Shown here: one piece after another, positions 33,973 through 43,270 of the stretch | How positions within the stretch are numbered: position 1 is the first letter of the stretch | Layout of the letters: each line of letters begins with the position of its first letter | Origin: Marinomonas sp. CT5 | Lineage (GTDB): Bacteria; Pseudomonadota; Gammaproteobacteria; Pseudomonadales; Marinomonadaceae | Direction of reading: 5' to 3' | DNA length: 64,000 bases | Assembly: GCF_018336975.1 (NCBI RefSeq) | Contig: NZ_CP025572.1 | Location: forward strand, 579,155-643,154 | Notes under the pieces: generated by a model | The model's input: the letters and a program-made list of their open reading frames with translations, nothing else | What the model was told of the DNA's origin: nothing | Database searches by the model: none | Position numbers and translations under genes: made by a program

Positions 33973-35517
33973 ATGTCACTTACTTGCTTAGAAACACTGG
34001 GCGTAAATAGCCTAAAACAAGGTGATACTTTTTTCAGCGTATTAACAGGAAATACAACGATCCTAGGTGAAGGAAGTCCTTTTACCGCACACAGCCCAAT
34101 CGATGGCGCAGCGCTGTCTACCTTTAATAATGCGACACCAGCGCAGTTAGATAAGGTCAATGCTGAGCTGAAAGACGCGTTCAAAGTATTGCGTACGGTT
34201 CCGGCTCCTCGTCGTGGTGAATTGGTTCGTCGTATTGGTGAGGAAGCCCGTAAGTACAAAAATGAGCTGGCGCAAGTGATCTCTTTGGAAGCTGGTAAAA
34301 TCACACCAGAAGCCTTGGGGGAAGTGCAAGAGTGGATCGATGTATGCGATTTCGCTGTGGGGCAATCTCGCATGTTGCATGGCTTGTCTATCGTGTCTGA
34401 ACGCCCTGGTCACCGTATGATGGAACAATGGCAGCCGCTTGGTCCTGTTGCCGTCATCACGGCGTTTAACTTTCCTATGGCCGTTTGGTCTTGGAATGCC
34501 ATGTTGGGCTTAGTGTGTGGCGATCCAATTCTGCTAAAACCTTCCGAAAAAGCGCCTTTGTGTGCCTTGGCAATGTATAAAATTGCCCAAAACGTGATTG
34601 CTGATATGCCTGACATTCCACAGGCCGCGGTATCCGTGATGATAGGGGATCGAGATCTTGGTGAAGCGATTGCGGCAAATGAGACGTTTCCTCTTGTGTC
34701 CGCAACGGGTTCTACGGCAATGGGTCGTGCCGTTGCAAAAACGGTTGCAGGGCGTCTGGGGCGTTCATTGTTAGAATTGGGTGGCAACAATGCCATGATT
34801 GTTTCTGATACCGCCGACCTTGAACTGGCTCTACGTGCGATTGTTTTCTCGGCCGCGGGTACGGCAGGCCAGCGCTGTACAACATTGCGTCGTTTGATCA
34901 CACATGAATCCATTGTTGATGGTTTGGTTGAACGCTTGACGAAATCGTATGGCTCGCTTCGTGTGGGAAGTCCAATTGTGGATGGCAATTTGGTTGGTCC
35001 GCTGATCGATGAAGGCAGCTTTAATCGTATGCAAGCGGCGCTAGAAACAGCGAAAAAACAAGGTGGCGAAATTATCTGCGGTGGTGAGCGTGTGACTGAA
35101 AACGTGCCTGCTGGTGGTTTCTACGTGCGTCCTGCCATTGTTCGTATTGCCCACGATGCGCCAATCGTTCATGAAGAAACCTTTGCGCCTATCCTATATG
35201 TTTTGACCTACAAAACCTTTGAAGAGGCCATTGAGATTCAAAACGAAGTACCACAAGGTTTGTCGTCTGCGGTTTTCACAGAAAGTATGCGTGAGGCGGA
35301 AATGTTTATGTCTCCAGCAGGTTCTGACTGTGGTATTGCCAACGTCAATATCGGCACATCTGGGGCTGAAATTGGCGGTGCGTTTGGTGGCGAGAAAGAA
35401 ACGGGCGGCGGCCGTGAGTCTGGCTCGGATGCGTGGCGAAACTATATGCGCCGTACTACAAATACAGTGAACTACGGTGGTGATCTGCCGTTGGCTCAGG
35501 GTATCGTTTTTGAATAA
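33973..35517 (+). CDS. amaB: L-piperidine-6-carboxylate / 2-aminoadipate semialdehyde dehydrogenase
   Basis: This 514-residue aldehyde dehydrogenase belongs to the ALDH7 (antiquitin) group. Motifs are GPVAVITAFNFPMAVWSWN, LLKPSEKAPL, SATGSTAMGRAV, LELGGNNAMIV with the general base, and AGQRCTTLRRL with the catalytic Cys. ALDH7 members oxidise 2-aminoadipate semialdehyde, in equilibrium with piperideine-6-carboxylate, to 2-aminoadipate. Proximity to a pipecolate oxidase-like gene and DUF1338 matches the AmaA/AmaB arm of D-lysine catabolism. Confidence 0.93.
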   Translation: MSLTCLETLGVNSLKQGDTFFSVLTGNTTILGEGSPFTAHSPIDGAALSTFNNATPAQLDKVNAELKDAFKVLRTVPAPRRGELVRRIGEEARKYKNELAQVISLEAGKITPEALGEVQEWIDVCDFAVGQSRMLHGLSIVSERPGHRMMEQWQPLGPVAVITAFNFPMAVWSWNAMLGLVCGDPILLKPSEKAPLCALAMYKIAQNVIADMPDIPQAAVSVMIGDRDLGEAIAANETFPLVSATGSTAMGRAVAKTVAGRLGRSLLELGGNNAMIVSDTADLELALRAIVFSAAGTAGQRCTTLRRLITHESIVDGLVERLTKSYGSLRVGSPIVDGNLVGPLIDEGSFNRMQAALETAKKQGGEIICGGERVTENVPAGGFYVRPAIVRIAHDAPIVHEETFAPILYVLTYKTFEEAIEIQNEVPQGLSSAVFTESMREAEMFMSPAGSDCGIANVNIGTSGAEIGGAFGGEKETGGGRESGSDAWRNYMRRTTNTVNYGGDLPLAQGIVFE

Positions 35518-35565
35518 CACTATAAGATCGGTACTTGTTACCTTGTGACAAAGATCTTTTTACCT

Positions 35566-35590
35566 AGTAGGTGGGATTTTCTCACCTACT
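35566..35590. terminator. Hairpin between amaB and amaA
   Basis: AGTAGGTGGGA and TCTCACCTACT form an 11-base stem with one G-T wobble and a TTT loop, followed by TTTGTT. It lies 34 bases before amaA and probably lowers read-through from amaB, acting as an attenuator or partial terminator. Confidence 0.65.
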
Positions 35591-35624
35591 TTTGTTATGA
35601 CCAATGCCCCTATGAGGTCATTTT

Positions 35625-36896
35625 ATGTCTGATAAAGTCTGTGATTCTTTATGGCGTGCGAGCGCCCCTGATGCCCCTGTGTTGACGCCTTTAGAAGGGC
35701 GTGTTGATGTCGATGTGGTGATTGTTGGTGCGGGCTTTACTGGTCTTTCTGCAGCACTGCATCTGGCGAAATTTGGTGTTTCTGTGGCTGTGGTTGAAGC
35801 CCAGGAAGTGGGATTTGGCGGGTCAGGCCGAAATGTGGGCTTGGCTAATGCTGGGTTGTGGCTTGAGCCTGATGCCCTAGATAAAGCCATCGGTCCTGAG
35901 GCTGGAAAAGTATTGTATGAGACGTTGGCGGGAGCGCCGGAATACGTTTATGGTTTAATCAAAGAGTACGACATTCAGTGTGAGCCTGTTCGTAATGGCA
36001 CTTTGCATGCTGGTGTAGGTAAAACGGGGTTGGCTCAGTTGCAGCGGCGTTATGAGCAAATGAAAAGGCGCGGTGCGCCGGTCCAGCTGCTGGATGCCGC
36101 AGAAGCGCAAGCTCGTATTGATTCTAGCAAATTCAACTCGGCGCTCTTTGATCCCCGTGCAGGTACGATTCAACCTTTGGCTTATGCCCGTGGTTTAGCG
36201 CAGGCAGCCCTAAAAGAAGGGGCTAAATTATTCGATCACTCGCCTGTTGTGAGTATTCAACCACAGGATAGCGGTTGGTTGCTGAAAACAGCTGGTGGGG
36301 AAGTTTGTGCACAAAAGGTGATTATTGCGACTAATGCTTACAGTGAATATGGTGTGAAAGAGCAGGCACGCAAGTTTGTGCCGATTTTTTACAGTCAGCT
36401 TGCCAGTAAACCATTAACAGAGGCACAGCTTGCTAAGCTGCTACCCAATAAAGAGGGGGTTTGGGATACTTGTACTGTAATGAGTTCGTTCCGCCTAGAT
36501 CGACAAGGGCGATTGGTTTTTGGTGGTATGGGAGGAGAAGGTGGCGTTCATTCGAATTGGGCAACTCAGCGAGTGAGCGAATTATTCCCAATGTTAAATA
36601 AAGTAGAGTGGGATTACTGCTGGACGGGGCAAATTGCTTACAGTGAAGACCATTTACCTCATTGTCAGCAATTACAACAGGGGTTATATAGTATCGCAGG
36701 ATATAGTGGTCGCGGTATTGGTCCCGGAACGATTATGGGGAAAGAGTTAGCGGAATGGTTTACGGATCGCCGAGAATCACTGTCTGTGCCAACTACTTTG
36801 TTGCGTAATATTCCTATGCGAGAGCTTAAACGTATTTTTTACGAGATCGGTGCGCATACATATCACCTCGGCCAGCAGTCACATGCTTTGGAGTAG
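35625..36896 (+). CDS. amaA: FAD-dependent L-pipecolate oxidase
   Basis: The 423-residue oxidoreductase has the dinucleotide motif VDVVIVGAGFTGLSAALHL at about residues 28-46, followed by VVEAQEVGFGGSGRNVGLAN, characteristic of DAO-type amine oxidases. The C-terminus carries GLYSIAGYSGRGIGPGTIMG, which binds FAD. Pseudomonas AmaA oxidises L-pipecolate to piperideine-6-carboxylate, the substrate of the product of the gene upstream. The 107-base gap contains a hairpin, so its expression may be lower or separate. The assignment rests on context as well as family. Confidence 0.88.
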   Translation: MSDKVCDSLWRASAPDAPVLTPLEGRVDVDVVIVGAGFTGLSAALHLAKFGVSVAVVEAQEVGFGGSGRNVGLANAGLWLEPDALDKAIGPEAGKVLYETLAGAPEYVYGLIKEYDIQCEPVRNGTLHAGVGKTGLAQLQRRYEQMKRRGAPVQLLDAAEAQARIDSSKFNSALFDPRAGTIQPLAYARGLAQAALKEGAKLFDHSPVVSIQPQDSGWLLKTAGGEVCAQKVIIATNAYSEYGVKEQARKFVPIFYSQLASKPLTEAQLAKLLPNKEGVWDTCTVMSSFRLDRQGRLVFGGMGGEGGVHSNWATQRVSELFPMLNKVEWDYCWTGQIAYSEDHLPHCQQLQQGLYSIAGYSGRGIGPGTIMGKELAEWFTDRRESLSVPTTLLRNIPMRELKRIFYEIGAHTYHLGQQSHALE

Positions 36897-36980
36897 AGCG
36901 TCTTTTATGCCCTCTGTATTATGCAGGCACTAGAGTTAGTTTGACTGTAAAATACCTTTACGGTGAATAACGGTTATATA

Positions 36981-37010
36981 AAGACGCATCTTTATGGTGC
37001 GTTTTTTATT
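36981..37010. terminator. Rho-independent terminator after amaA
   Basis: ACGCATC pairs with GGTGCGT (one wobble) around loop TTTAT, flanked by AAG and a T6 tract. It closes the pipecolate unit before the next LysR gene. Confidence 0.7.
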
Positions 37011-37069
37011 TTATTGGTTGGGAATCACTATGATATAGGATACAGTTATCCCCATTCCCGTTTCTGCTA

Positions 37070-37996
37070 ATGAGTAACGTCTTCATGCGCCGTTATATCC
37101 CATCGTCAACTGCGTTAAAATGTTTTGAAGCCTCGGTAAGGCATCTCAGTTTTACCAAAGCAGCAGAAGAGCTGCATCTTACCCAAAGTGCCGTTAGTCG
37201 ACAGATTCGTAATCTCGAGGAATTTTTATCACGCGATTTATTTATTAGGCTTAATAAACGCTTGGTGCTAACAGGAACCGGTGCCGCCTATTATAAAGAG
37301 GTCGTACCGCTCTTGGATGGCATGGAAAACGCGTGTTTGCGGATGTTGCATCGAGAAGACGAAAAAACCACACTGACTATTTCCGCATTACCCACTTTAG
37401 CTTCTTATTGGTTGATGCCGCTTCTTGCGCAATTTCAAACAGAGCATCCTCAGTTTCAAATTAAAGTCCGCTCCTTAGACGATGCGGCGAAGATCGACCC
37501 TGAAAGCATTGATATTATCTTACATTATGGTGGTGATCATTGGCCCCGTGCTGTGTCTTACCAATTGATGAAAGAAAGTGTGGTGGCGGTATGTTCCCCA
37601 GAATTATTAACCCGCATGAGCGATAAACCATTGGAAGCATGGAAGGTCGAAGAGGTGACTGCTTTCCCTTTTTTGCATTTATCTTCTCGAATTAACGCAT
37701 GGCCTGATTGGATGGTAGCGCAAGGGCTGGAAAGTGGCTCTTTTGCTGGCGCTTCATTTGCGCATTTTCATATGTTGCTTGAAGCGGCCAAGAGCAGTAT
37801 GGGGATTGCGATCATGCCTACCATATTGGCTGAACGTAGTCTCCGAAATGGTGAGCTGGTGGCTCCATTTGGCAAAGCCGTTGCCACTCCGCATGAATAT
37901 CTTCTGTCTTATCCAATCGATAAAGCTGATCTTGAACAGGTGGTAATTTTTCGGGACTGGCTAATGGCAAAGCGAAATGAATTGCTAGCGCCATAG
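37070..37996 (+). CDS. LysR-family regulator, GcvA-like
   Basis: The 308-residue protein has a LysR DNA-binding domain with the GcvA-group sequence SSTALKCFEASVRHLSFTKA (residues about 10-30) and LTQSAVSRQIRNLEEFLSRD. The effector domain has TISALPTLASYWLMPLLAQF and ILHYGGDHWP. GcvA-type regulators often act on neighbouring amino acid or aromatic catabolism genes. It is downstream of the pipecolate genes in the same direction, but a terminator intervenes, so the link is only positional. A second ATG at 37085 is possible as the start. Confidence 0.88.
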   Translation: MSNVFMRRYIPSSTALKCFEASVRHLSFTKAAEELHLTQSAVSRQIRNLEEFLSRDLFIRLNKRLVLTGTGAAYYKEVVPLLDGMENACLRMLHREDEKTTLTISALPTLASYWLMPLLAQFQTEHPQFQIKVRSLDDAAKIDPESIDIILHYGGDHWPRAVSYQLMKESVVAVCSPELLTRMSDKPLEAWKVEEVTAFPFLHLSSRINAWPDWMVAQGLESGSFAGASFAHFHMLLEAAKSSMGIAIMPTILAERSLRNGELVAPFGKAVATPHEYLLSYPIDKADLEQVVIFRDWLMAKRNELLAP

Positions 37997-38120
37997 TTGT
38001 GGTGACCCCTTCTCTATTACTGAAATTAATAGTCTTAATAGGCAAGCTAGTCTGTAACTAAATTACGAGCCTGTGATAGTATCGAGGCATAATCATGATC
38101 AATTTACGGGATAGATTAAC

Positions 38121-39650
38121 ATGAACAAAAAAACCACCGCCCTCTTTATCCTTGACGGATGGGGATACAGTGAAACATCAAAATCCAATGCAATTACGGC
38201 AGCGAACACTCCCAACTGGGATTCGCTTTGGAATAATCAGCCTCATACGTTAATTAAAACATCGGGTCTTGCTGTGGGTTTGCCTGAAGGTCAAATGGGG
38301 AACTCCGAAGTCGGCCATATGAATTTGGGTGCGGGTCGTGTGGTTTATCAAAACTTTACTCGCATTGGCAAAGCCATTGAAGATGGTACATTTTTTGATA
38401 ACGAAGCGCTTGTTAATGCCGTTGATAAAGCGGTCGCGGCGGGGAAAGCCGTTCATATTTTAGGTTTGTTGTCTGATGGTGGTGTTCACAGTCATCATGA
38501 GCAAATTATGGCGATGTGCGAATTGGCAGCAAAACGTGGTGCCAAAGCCGTTTATGTTCATGGTTTTACTGATGGACGTGATACGCCACCTCGCTCGGCT
38601 AAAACACCAATCGCAGAATTAGAAGCGAAATTGACCGAATTGGGTGTCGGCAAAATTGCGACCTTAACTGGCCGATACTATGCAATGGACCGTGATAATC
38701 GTTGGGATCGTGTGCAAACCGCTTACGATGCCATTGTGCTTGGTAAGGGCGAGCTACAATCAGATACGGCTGAAGAGGCGATCCAAGCTGCTTATGATCG
38801 TGATGAAAATGATGAATTTGTGAAAGCCACCATTGTGGGTGAATCAGCACCAGTGCAAGATGGCGATGCGATTATTTTCGCTAACTTCCGTCCTGACCGT
38901 GCTCGTCAATTAACTCGTGCCTTTACCGATGACAGCTTTGATGGCTTCACTCGTGCTGTTTACCCTAAATTGGCGTCTTTCGTTACCTTTACTGAGTTTG
39001 CCTCTGACATCAAGGCCGATGTGGCGTTTCCTCCCGTTGCTTTGACAAATACCTTAGGTGAAGTGCTAGCGAATAATGGTAAGAAACAACTACGTATTGC
39101 TGAAACCGAAAAATACGCCCACGTGACCTTTTTCTTTAATGGTGGCGAAGAAGCCTTGTTTGATGGGGAAGAACGTGAGCTCATTCCATCACCCAATGTG
39201 GCAACCTATGACCTGAAACCAGAAATGAGTGCGCCAGAAGTCACAGATAAATTAGTCGAAGTGATCGAAGCGGGTAAATACGACACCATCATTTGTAATT
39301 TTGCTAATGGTGACATGGTCGGCCACAGCGGTGTTTTTGATGCTGCCGTTAAAGCGGTAGAAGCCGTTGATGCGTGCCTTGGTCGAATCATTGAGGCGCT
39401 TAAAGTGAATGGTGGGCAATGCTTGATTACCGCTGACCATGGCAACGTTGAGCAAATGTTGAGTGAAGATGGCTCACAACCTTTAACATCTCATACGAAC
39501 GGCCCTGTACCTTTAATTTTGTTTTCAGCCACTAAAGGACTAAGTTTAAAAGAAGGTTCTTTATGTGATTTAGCACCGACTTTGCTAGATATGATGGATA
39601 TGGAAAAACCTTCTGAAATGACAGGTGTGAGCTTGCTCACACGTGCCTGA
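38121..39650 (+). CDS. gpmI: 2,3-bisphosphoglycerate-independent phosphoglycerate mutase
   Basis: The 509-residue glycolytic enzyme of the alkaline phosphatase superfamily has the metal site LDGWGYSE, the phosphoserine loop [58 protein letters not shown] and [11 protein letters not shown]. These are all GpmI diagnostics; the enzyme needs manganese. It starts a run with envC and ctpA, an order (gpmI, envC, ctpA, yibQ-like) that is conserved in gammaproteobacteria. Confidence 0.97.
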   Translation: MNKKTTALFILDGWGYSETSKSNAITAANTPNWDSLWNNQPHTLIKTSGLAVGLPEGQMGNSEVGHMNLGAGRVVYQNFTRIGKAIEDGTFFDNEALVNAVDKAVAAGKAVHILGLLSDGGVHSHHEQIMAMCELAAKRGAKAVYVHGFTDGRDTPPRSAKTPIAELEAKLTELGVGKIATLTGRYYAMDRDNRWDRVQTAYDAIVLGKGELQSDTAEEAIQAAYDRDENDEFVKATIVGESAPVQDGDAIIFANFRPDRARQLTRAFTDDSFDGFTRAVYPKLASFVTFTEFASDIKADVAFPPVALTNTLGEVLANNGKKQLRIAETEKYAHVTFFFNGGEEALFDGEERELIPSPNVATYDLKPEMSAPEVTDKLVEVIEAGKYDTIICNFANGDMVGHSGVFDAAVKAVEAVDACLGRIIEALKVNGGQCLITADHGNVEQMLSEDGSQPLTSHTNGPVPLILFSATKGLSLKEGSLCDLAPTLLDMMDMEKPSEMTGVSLLTRA

Positions 39651-39657
39651 GGCGAGA

Positions 39658-40797
39658 ATGATTGTATTATTTCGTTGTCTTTTTTTGAGTTTACTCCTGC
39701 TGCCCAGTGTGAGCTGGTCGGCAGGTGAGCCACAAACACCTGAAGAAGCTAAGCAACAAATTGAAGCGTTACAGAAGGATCTTAAAAAGCTAAATACTTG
39801 GCTTAAAGATCTTAAGTCTGAACGTTCTGATGTTGAGAAGCAGTTGGAAGTGAAAGAAAAAGATATTCAGGAATTATACAAGGAAATAGAAAGCCTTCAG
39901 GAGAGTTTAAAAAAAGGCGATAAGCAACTGGGAGAGCTAAGAGTCCAGCAGCAGTCCTTGCAACTCAGTATTCAGCAACAGAATAAACAAATAGCCGCCC
40001 AATTAAGGGCGGTTTATCGTTCTGGTAATGAAGAAAGTATTAAGTTGTTATTGAATGGTGACAGTTCAGAAGACGCCCAACGTTTGGTGCAATACAACCG
40101 TTACTTTTCTAATGCACGACAATCTTTGATTAATGGCTTCGTCAATGAAGTGAATGATTTAAGCTTGGTCGAGAAAAGTATTCGCAGTCATCGTGCTCAA
40201 CAAGCGAAAGAAGAAGCTTCATTAAAGGCTGAGCGAAGCCGTTTAGCCCAGCAACAGAAGAGTCGTCGCGAGTTATTAGCTAAATTAGACAAAGACTTAG
40301 CGAAAGGGGATAAGCGCGCCAAACAGTTGGTTGAGGATCAGAAAAACCTACAAAATATGTTGCAACGTCTTGAGGAGGCTTTAGCTGATATTCAAATCCC
40401 CGATCAAGATGTGCCTTTTTCATCGCAACGAGGCAAATTAGTTCGACCTTTAAGAAAACTGTCTAAGTTATCCTCTAATGGCAGTATTAACTTAGGTGGC
40501 GTGACATTAAGAGCAAAAGAGGGCGAACCTGTCCACGCGATTTTTTCAGGCCGTGTGGTGTTTTCTGATTGGATGCGCGGATTTGGTTTTTTACTTATTT
40601 TAGACCATGGTGATGGTTACATGTCATTATACGGCTACAACCAAAGCTTGCTAAAAGAAGTCGGAGAATGGGTTGGTGCGAATGACACCATTGCTATGGC
40701 TGGTAGCTCTGGTGGTCGTCCTGATTCAGCTTTGTTTTTTGCTATACGTCATAATGGCAAACCATTAAAACCTCTTTCGTGGGTTAATGCGGGTTAA
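39658..40797 (+). CDS. envC: Murein hydrolase activator EnvC
   Basis: This 379-residue periplasmic protein has a signal peptide (about residues 1-22, ending SVSWSA), a long coiled coil from about 30 to 250 (EAKQQIEALQKDLKKL, ELRVQQQSLQLSIQQQN), and a LytM-type C-terminal domain with LRAKEGEPVHAIFSGRVVFS and ALFFAIRHNG. The HxH metal motif of active endopeptidases is FAIR here, so the domain is a non-catalytic activator, as in E. coli EnvC. It activates amidases at the septum. ATG 39658 is preceded by GAGG, which overlaps the gpmI stop. Confidence 0.93.
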   Translation: MIVLFRCLFLSLLLLPSVSWSAGEPQTPEEAKQQIEALQKDLKKLNTWLKDLKSERSDVEKQLEVKEKDIQELYKEIESLQESLKKGDKQLGELRVQQQSLQLSIQQQNKQIAAQLRAVYRSGNEESIKLLLNGDSSEDAQRLVQYNRYFSNARQSLINGFVNEVNDLSLVEKSIRSHRAQQAKEEASLKAERSRLAQQQKSRRELLAKLDKDLAKGDKRAKQLVEDQKNLQNMLQRLEEALADIQIPDQDVPFSSQRGKLVRPLRKLSKLSSNGSINLGGVTLRAKEGEPVHAIFSGRVVFSDWMRGFGFLLILDHGDGYMSLYGYNQSLLKEVGEWVGANDTIAMAGSSGGRPDSALFFAIRHNGKPLKPLSWVNAG

Positions 40798-40852
40798 TGT
40801 CTATTTAATGCATTATTAGCGAGTAGCGACGAAAGAAGTGATAGGAATAAAT

Positions 40853-42130
40853 ATGATTAATACCCTGCGTCAACGAATTCCATTTTTTATCCTCGTGTTA
40901 TTGGTATCATGGGTGTTTTCTGTCAATGCTCAGGAAAAGTCCAATCTGCCTACCTCTGAAATTCAATCTTTTGTTGAAACCTTTGAAACCATTCGTGAAG
41001 GTTATGTGGAGGTGATGTCTGACCAAGATATTCTTAATAAAGCACTAAAAGGTATGGTTTCAGGCCTTGACCCTCATTCTGAATATTTTACTAAGGAAGA
41101 ATTGGTTGATTTTAACGAGTTGACGTCAGGCAACTATGCTGGCATCGGTGTTGAAGTCGAGATGAAGGATAAACGTTTAACAATCGTAACGCCTATCGAT
41201 GGATCTGCGGCTGCAGACGCTGGGATTTTACCTGGTGATGTAATAATCAAAATTGATAATACTTTAATAACCGATTTAAGTATGAAAGATATTGTGACGC
41301 TAATGCGTGGTGATATCGGTTCAACGGTCTCGTTGGATATCGAACGAGATGGTGAGCTTAAACATTACAAATTGACTCGACGTTTGGTTGAAGATGCCAG
41401 TGTTACGGCAAAATGGTTAGGTAATGGCATTGCCTACTTTCGAATTAGTCAGTTTCAAGGAGACAGTGCTGATGAATTTTACCAAGCCATTCGTAAATTA
41501 AAGGAAGCCTCTGATATTAAAGGTGTGGTATTGGATTTGCGTAATAACCCAGGCGGCGTGTTGCAAAGTGCGGTGGGAGTTGTGGATGCTTTTGTTGATA
41601 AGGGGCTGATTGTTTATACCGATGGTCGACATGAGTTGTCTAAGAGTCAAATGGAAGCGACAAAAAGTAATACTCAGTTTGCTAATGTGCCAGTTGTTGT
41701 TTTGGTAAATGAAGGTTCGGCTTCTGCGTCAGAGATTGTTGCCGGAGCCTTGCAGGATCATAAGCGAGCGGTAATTTTAGGAACCGAAACTTTTGGCAAA
41801 GGCTCTGTTCAAACAGTGGTTCCTTTATCTAATGGCGATGCTGTGAAGTTGACAACAGCTTTGTACTACACGCCAAATGGTCGTTCTATTCAAGCACAGG
41901 GAATTACTCCTGATTTGGTGGTTCCTCAAGCGGTTTTATCTTTTGATAAAGACCCATTTATTGTAAAAGAAGCGGAACTAAAGGGGCATTTAGGCAATGG
42001 CACGGGCGGTAAAGAGCGAACCAGTGCTGATGTTAACTCGGATATTGGAGAGTTAGCCAAAACGGACTTTCAACTATTTCAAGCGGTCACTATTTTAAAA
42101 ACTTTACCAAAGTTAATGCAAAATCAGTGA
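40853..42130 (+). CDS. Carboxy-terminal processing protease (S41 family)
   Basis: The 425-residue protease has a signal peptide (about 1-26), an N-terminal S41 cap (DPHSEYFTKEEL), a PDZ domain (ITPVDG-like IVTPIDGSAAADAGILPGD, quoted in two parts: IVTPIDGSAA and DAGILPGDVI), and the catalytic region with the Ser in LVNEGSASASEIVAGALQD and the Lys in ETFGKGSVQTVVP. These form the Ser-Lys dyad. Periplasmic CtpA-type enzymes trim envelope proteins, including murein hydrolases. ATG 40853 follows AGGAAT; the in-frame GTG at 40838 is less likely. Its neighbour EnvC is functionally related. Confidence 0.94.
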   Translation: MINTLRQRIPFFILVLLVSWVFSVNAQEKSNLPTSEIQSFVETFETIREGYVEVMSDQDILNKALKGMVSGLDPHSEYFTKEELVDFNELTSGNYAGIGVEVEMKDKRLTIVTPIDGSAAADAGILPGDVIIKIDNTLITDLSMKDIVTLMRGDIGSTVSLDIERDGELKHYKLTRRLVEDASVTAKWLGNGIAYFRISQFQGDSADEFYQAIRKLKEASDIKGVVLDLRNNPGGVLQSAVGVVDAFVDKGLIVYTDGRHELSKSQMEATKSNTQFANVPVVVLVNEGSASASEIVAGALQDHKRAVILGTETFGKGSVQTVVPLSNGDAVKLTTALYYTPNGRSIQAQGITPDLVVPQAVLSFDKDPFIVKEAELKGHLGNGTGGKERTSADVNSDIGELAKTDFQLFQAVTILKTLPKLMQNQ

Positions 42131-42154
42131 TGGTATTTTTACGTATTTATTTTT

Positions 42155-43270
42155 TTGGTCAATGTTCGTTTGTTTAATTTAAAGAAAGCTTTTCTCGTTA
42201 TATTGGTTTCATTCATGTTTTCTGGGGGGGTGGGGGCCACAGGAAGTCGTCTGGATGATGAATACATATCCTTGAAGAGTTCTGATATTGATGAGGCTCA
42301 GAACTTGCTGGATGAAAGCTATTTTTCTGTATCTGAGGTATTACCTGAGCATCTTGGTCCTGTATTAGTTAACCCAAAAAATGATGTTTCGCAGTCAGGT
42401 GAGCGTATTCAAGCGCCTTATAACTCTCCTTTATTTGAACGAGTTAAGCCATGGGAACCTTCGATTGCGCCATTTTTAGAGGTTCCTATTGGTTCTGATT
42501 CACTTAATGATGTCCTTCAAAAACAACATCAAGCTATTGAGAAAGATAAACTTCCAGCGAAGCGATTGGCTGTTGATGTGCATCCTAAGATGCCTAGGAT
42601 TGCGATTTTGATCGATGATTTAGGTTATAACCGCCATGGTATGGAGTCTTCACTTTTGCTGCCTAAAGAAGTTGCTTTGGCTATATTACCAAGCACACCT
42701 TTTGCTATACAAACAGCAAAAGCGGCGCAAAAGCAAAAGCGTATAACGCTGTTACACGCACCCATGGAAAATCAGCGGGAGCTTAAATTGGGTCCTGGTG
42801 GTTTGTATGCAAGAATGACGGAGCATGAGTTAAAAGCAACTTTGAATAAGGATTTAGATGGGCTGCCTGGCATACAAGGTGTGAATAATCATATGGGAAG
42901 TTTGCTGACAACCAGAGCCGATTCAATGAAATGGGTTATGGAAACTTTGAAGGATCGTTCATTATTTTTTATCGATAGCCTGACTAGCCCAAAGAGTGTG
43001 GCGAAGAAAACTGCACAAGATTTTGGTCTAGATACTGTTAGTCGCGATGTATTTTTAGATAATATTCGCACGGAAAAGGCGATAGATAGACAATTTTCTC
43101 GATTATTAAAGTTAGCAAGGCTGCATGGAAGTGCCTTGGCTATTGGTCATCCTTATCCAGAAACCATGGCTTATCTTAAAAAGCGTCTTCAGCGACTTAC
43201 ACCGGATGGTGTTGAGCTTGTTCCCTTATCCGACGTATTGATTGCTTCTCCATATAAATCCTCGAATTAA
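42155..43270 (+). CDS. Divergent polysaccharide deacetylase (YibQ/DUF610 family), start uncertain
   Basis: The protein keeps the YibQ-type fold from about residue 145: RIAILIDDLGYNRHGMESS, VALAILPSTPFA, LHAPMENQ, VNNHMGSLLT, FIDSLTS and HPYPETM. It is periplasmic, with a hydrophobic leader (AFLVILVSFMFSGG). No good in-frame ATG exists upstream of the leader; the frame opens at TTG 42155 or TTG 42170. An ATG at 42130 overlaps the ctpA stop (TGATG) but is one base out of frame, ending at 42177. A T7 run (42150-42156) lies between them. One T fewer would join both frames into a natural signal sequence. Family members occur after envC-ctpA. Confidence 0.8.
   Translation: MVNVRLFNLKKAFLVILVSFMFSGGVGATGSRLDDEYISLKSSDIDEAQNLLDESYFSVSEVLPEHLGPVLVNPKNDVSQSGERIQAPYNSPLFERVKPWEPSIAPFLEVPIGSDSLNDVLQKQHQAIEKDKLPAKRLAVDVHPKMPRIAILIDDLGYNRHGMESSLLLPKEVALAILPSTPFAIQTAKAAQKQKRITLLHAPMENQRELKLGPGGLYARMTEHELKATLNKDLDGLPGIQGVNNHMGSLLTTRADSMKWVMETLKDRSLFFIDSLTSPKSVAKKTAQDFGLDTVSRDVFLDNIRTEKAIDRQFSRLLKLARLHGSALAIGHPYPETMAYLKKRLQRLTPDGVELVPLSDVLIASPYKSSN

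Noticed and set aside
34410..34988. 192-codon minus-strand frame inside amaB
   Set aside because: It is antisense to conserved aldehyde dehydrogenase sequence, with Arg/Ser-rich low-complexity composition.
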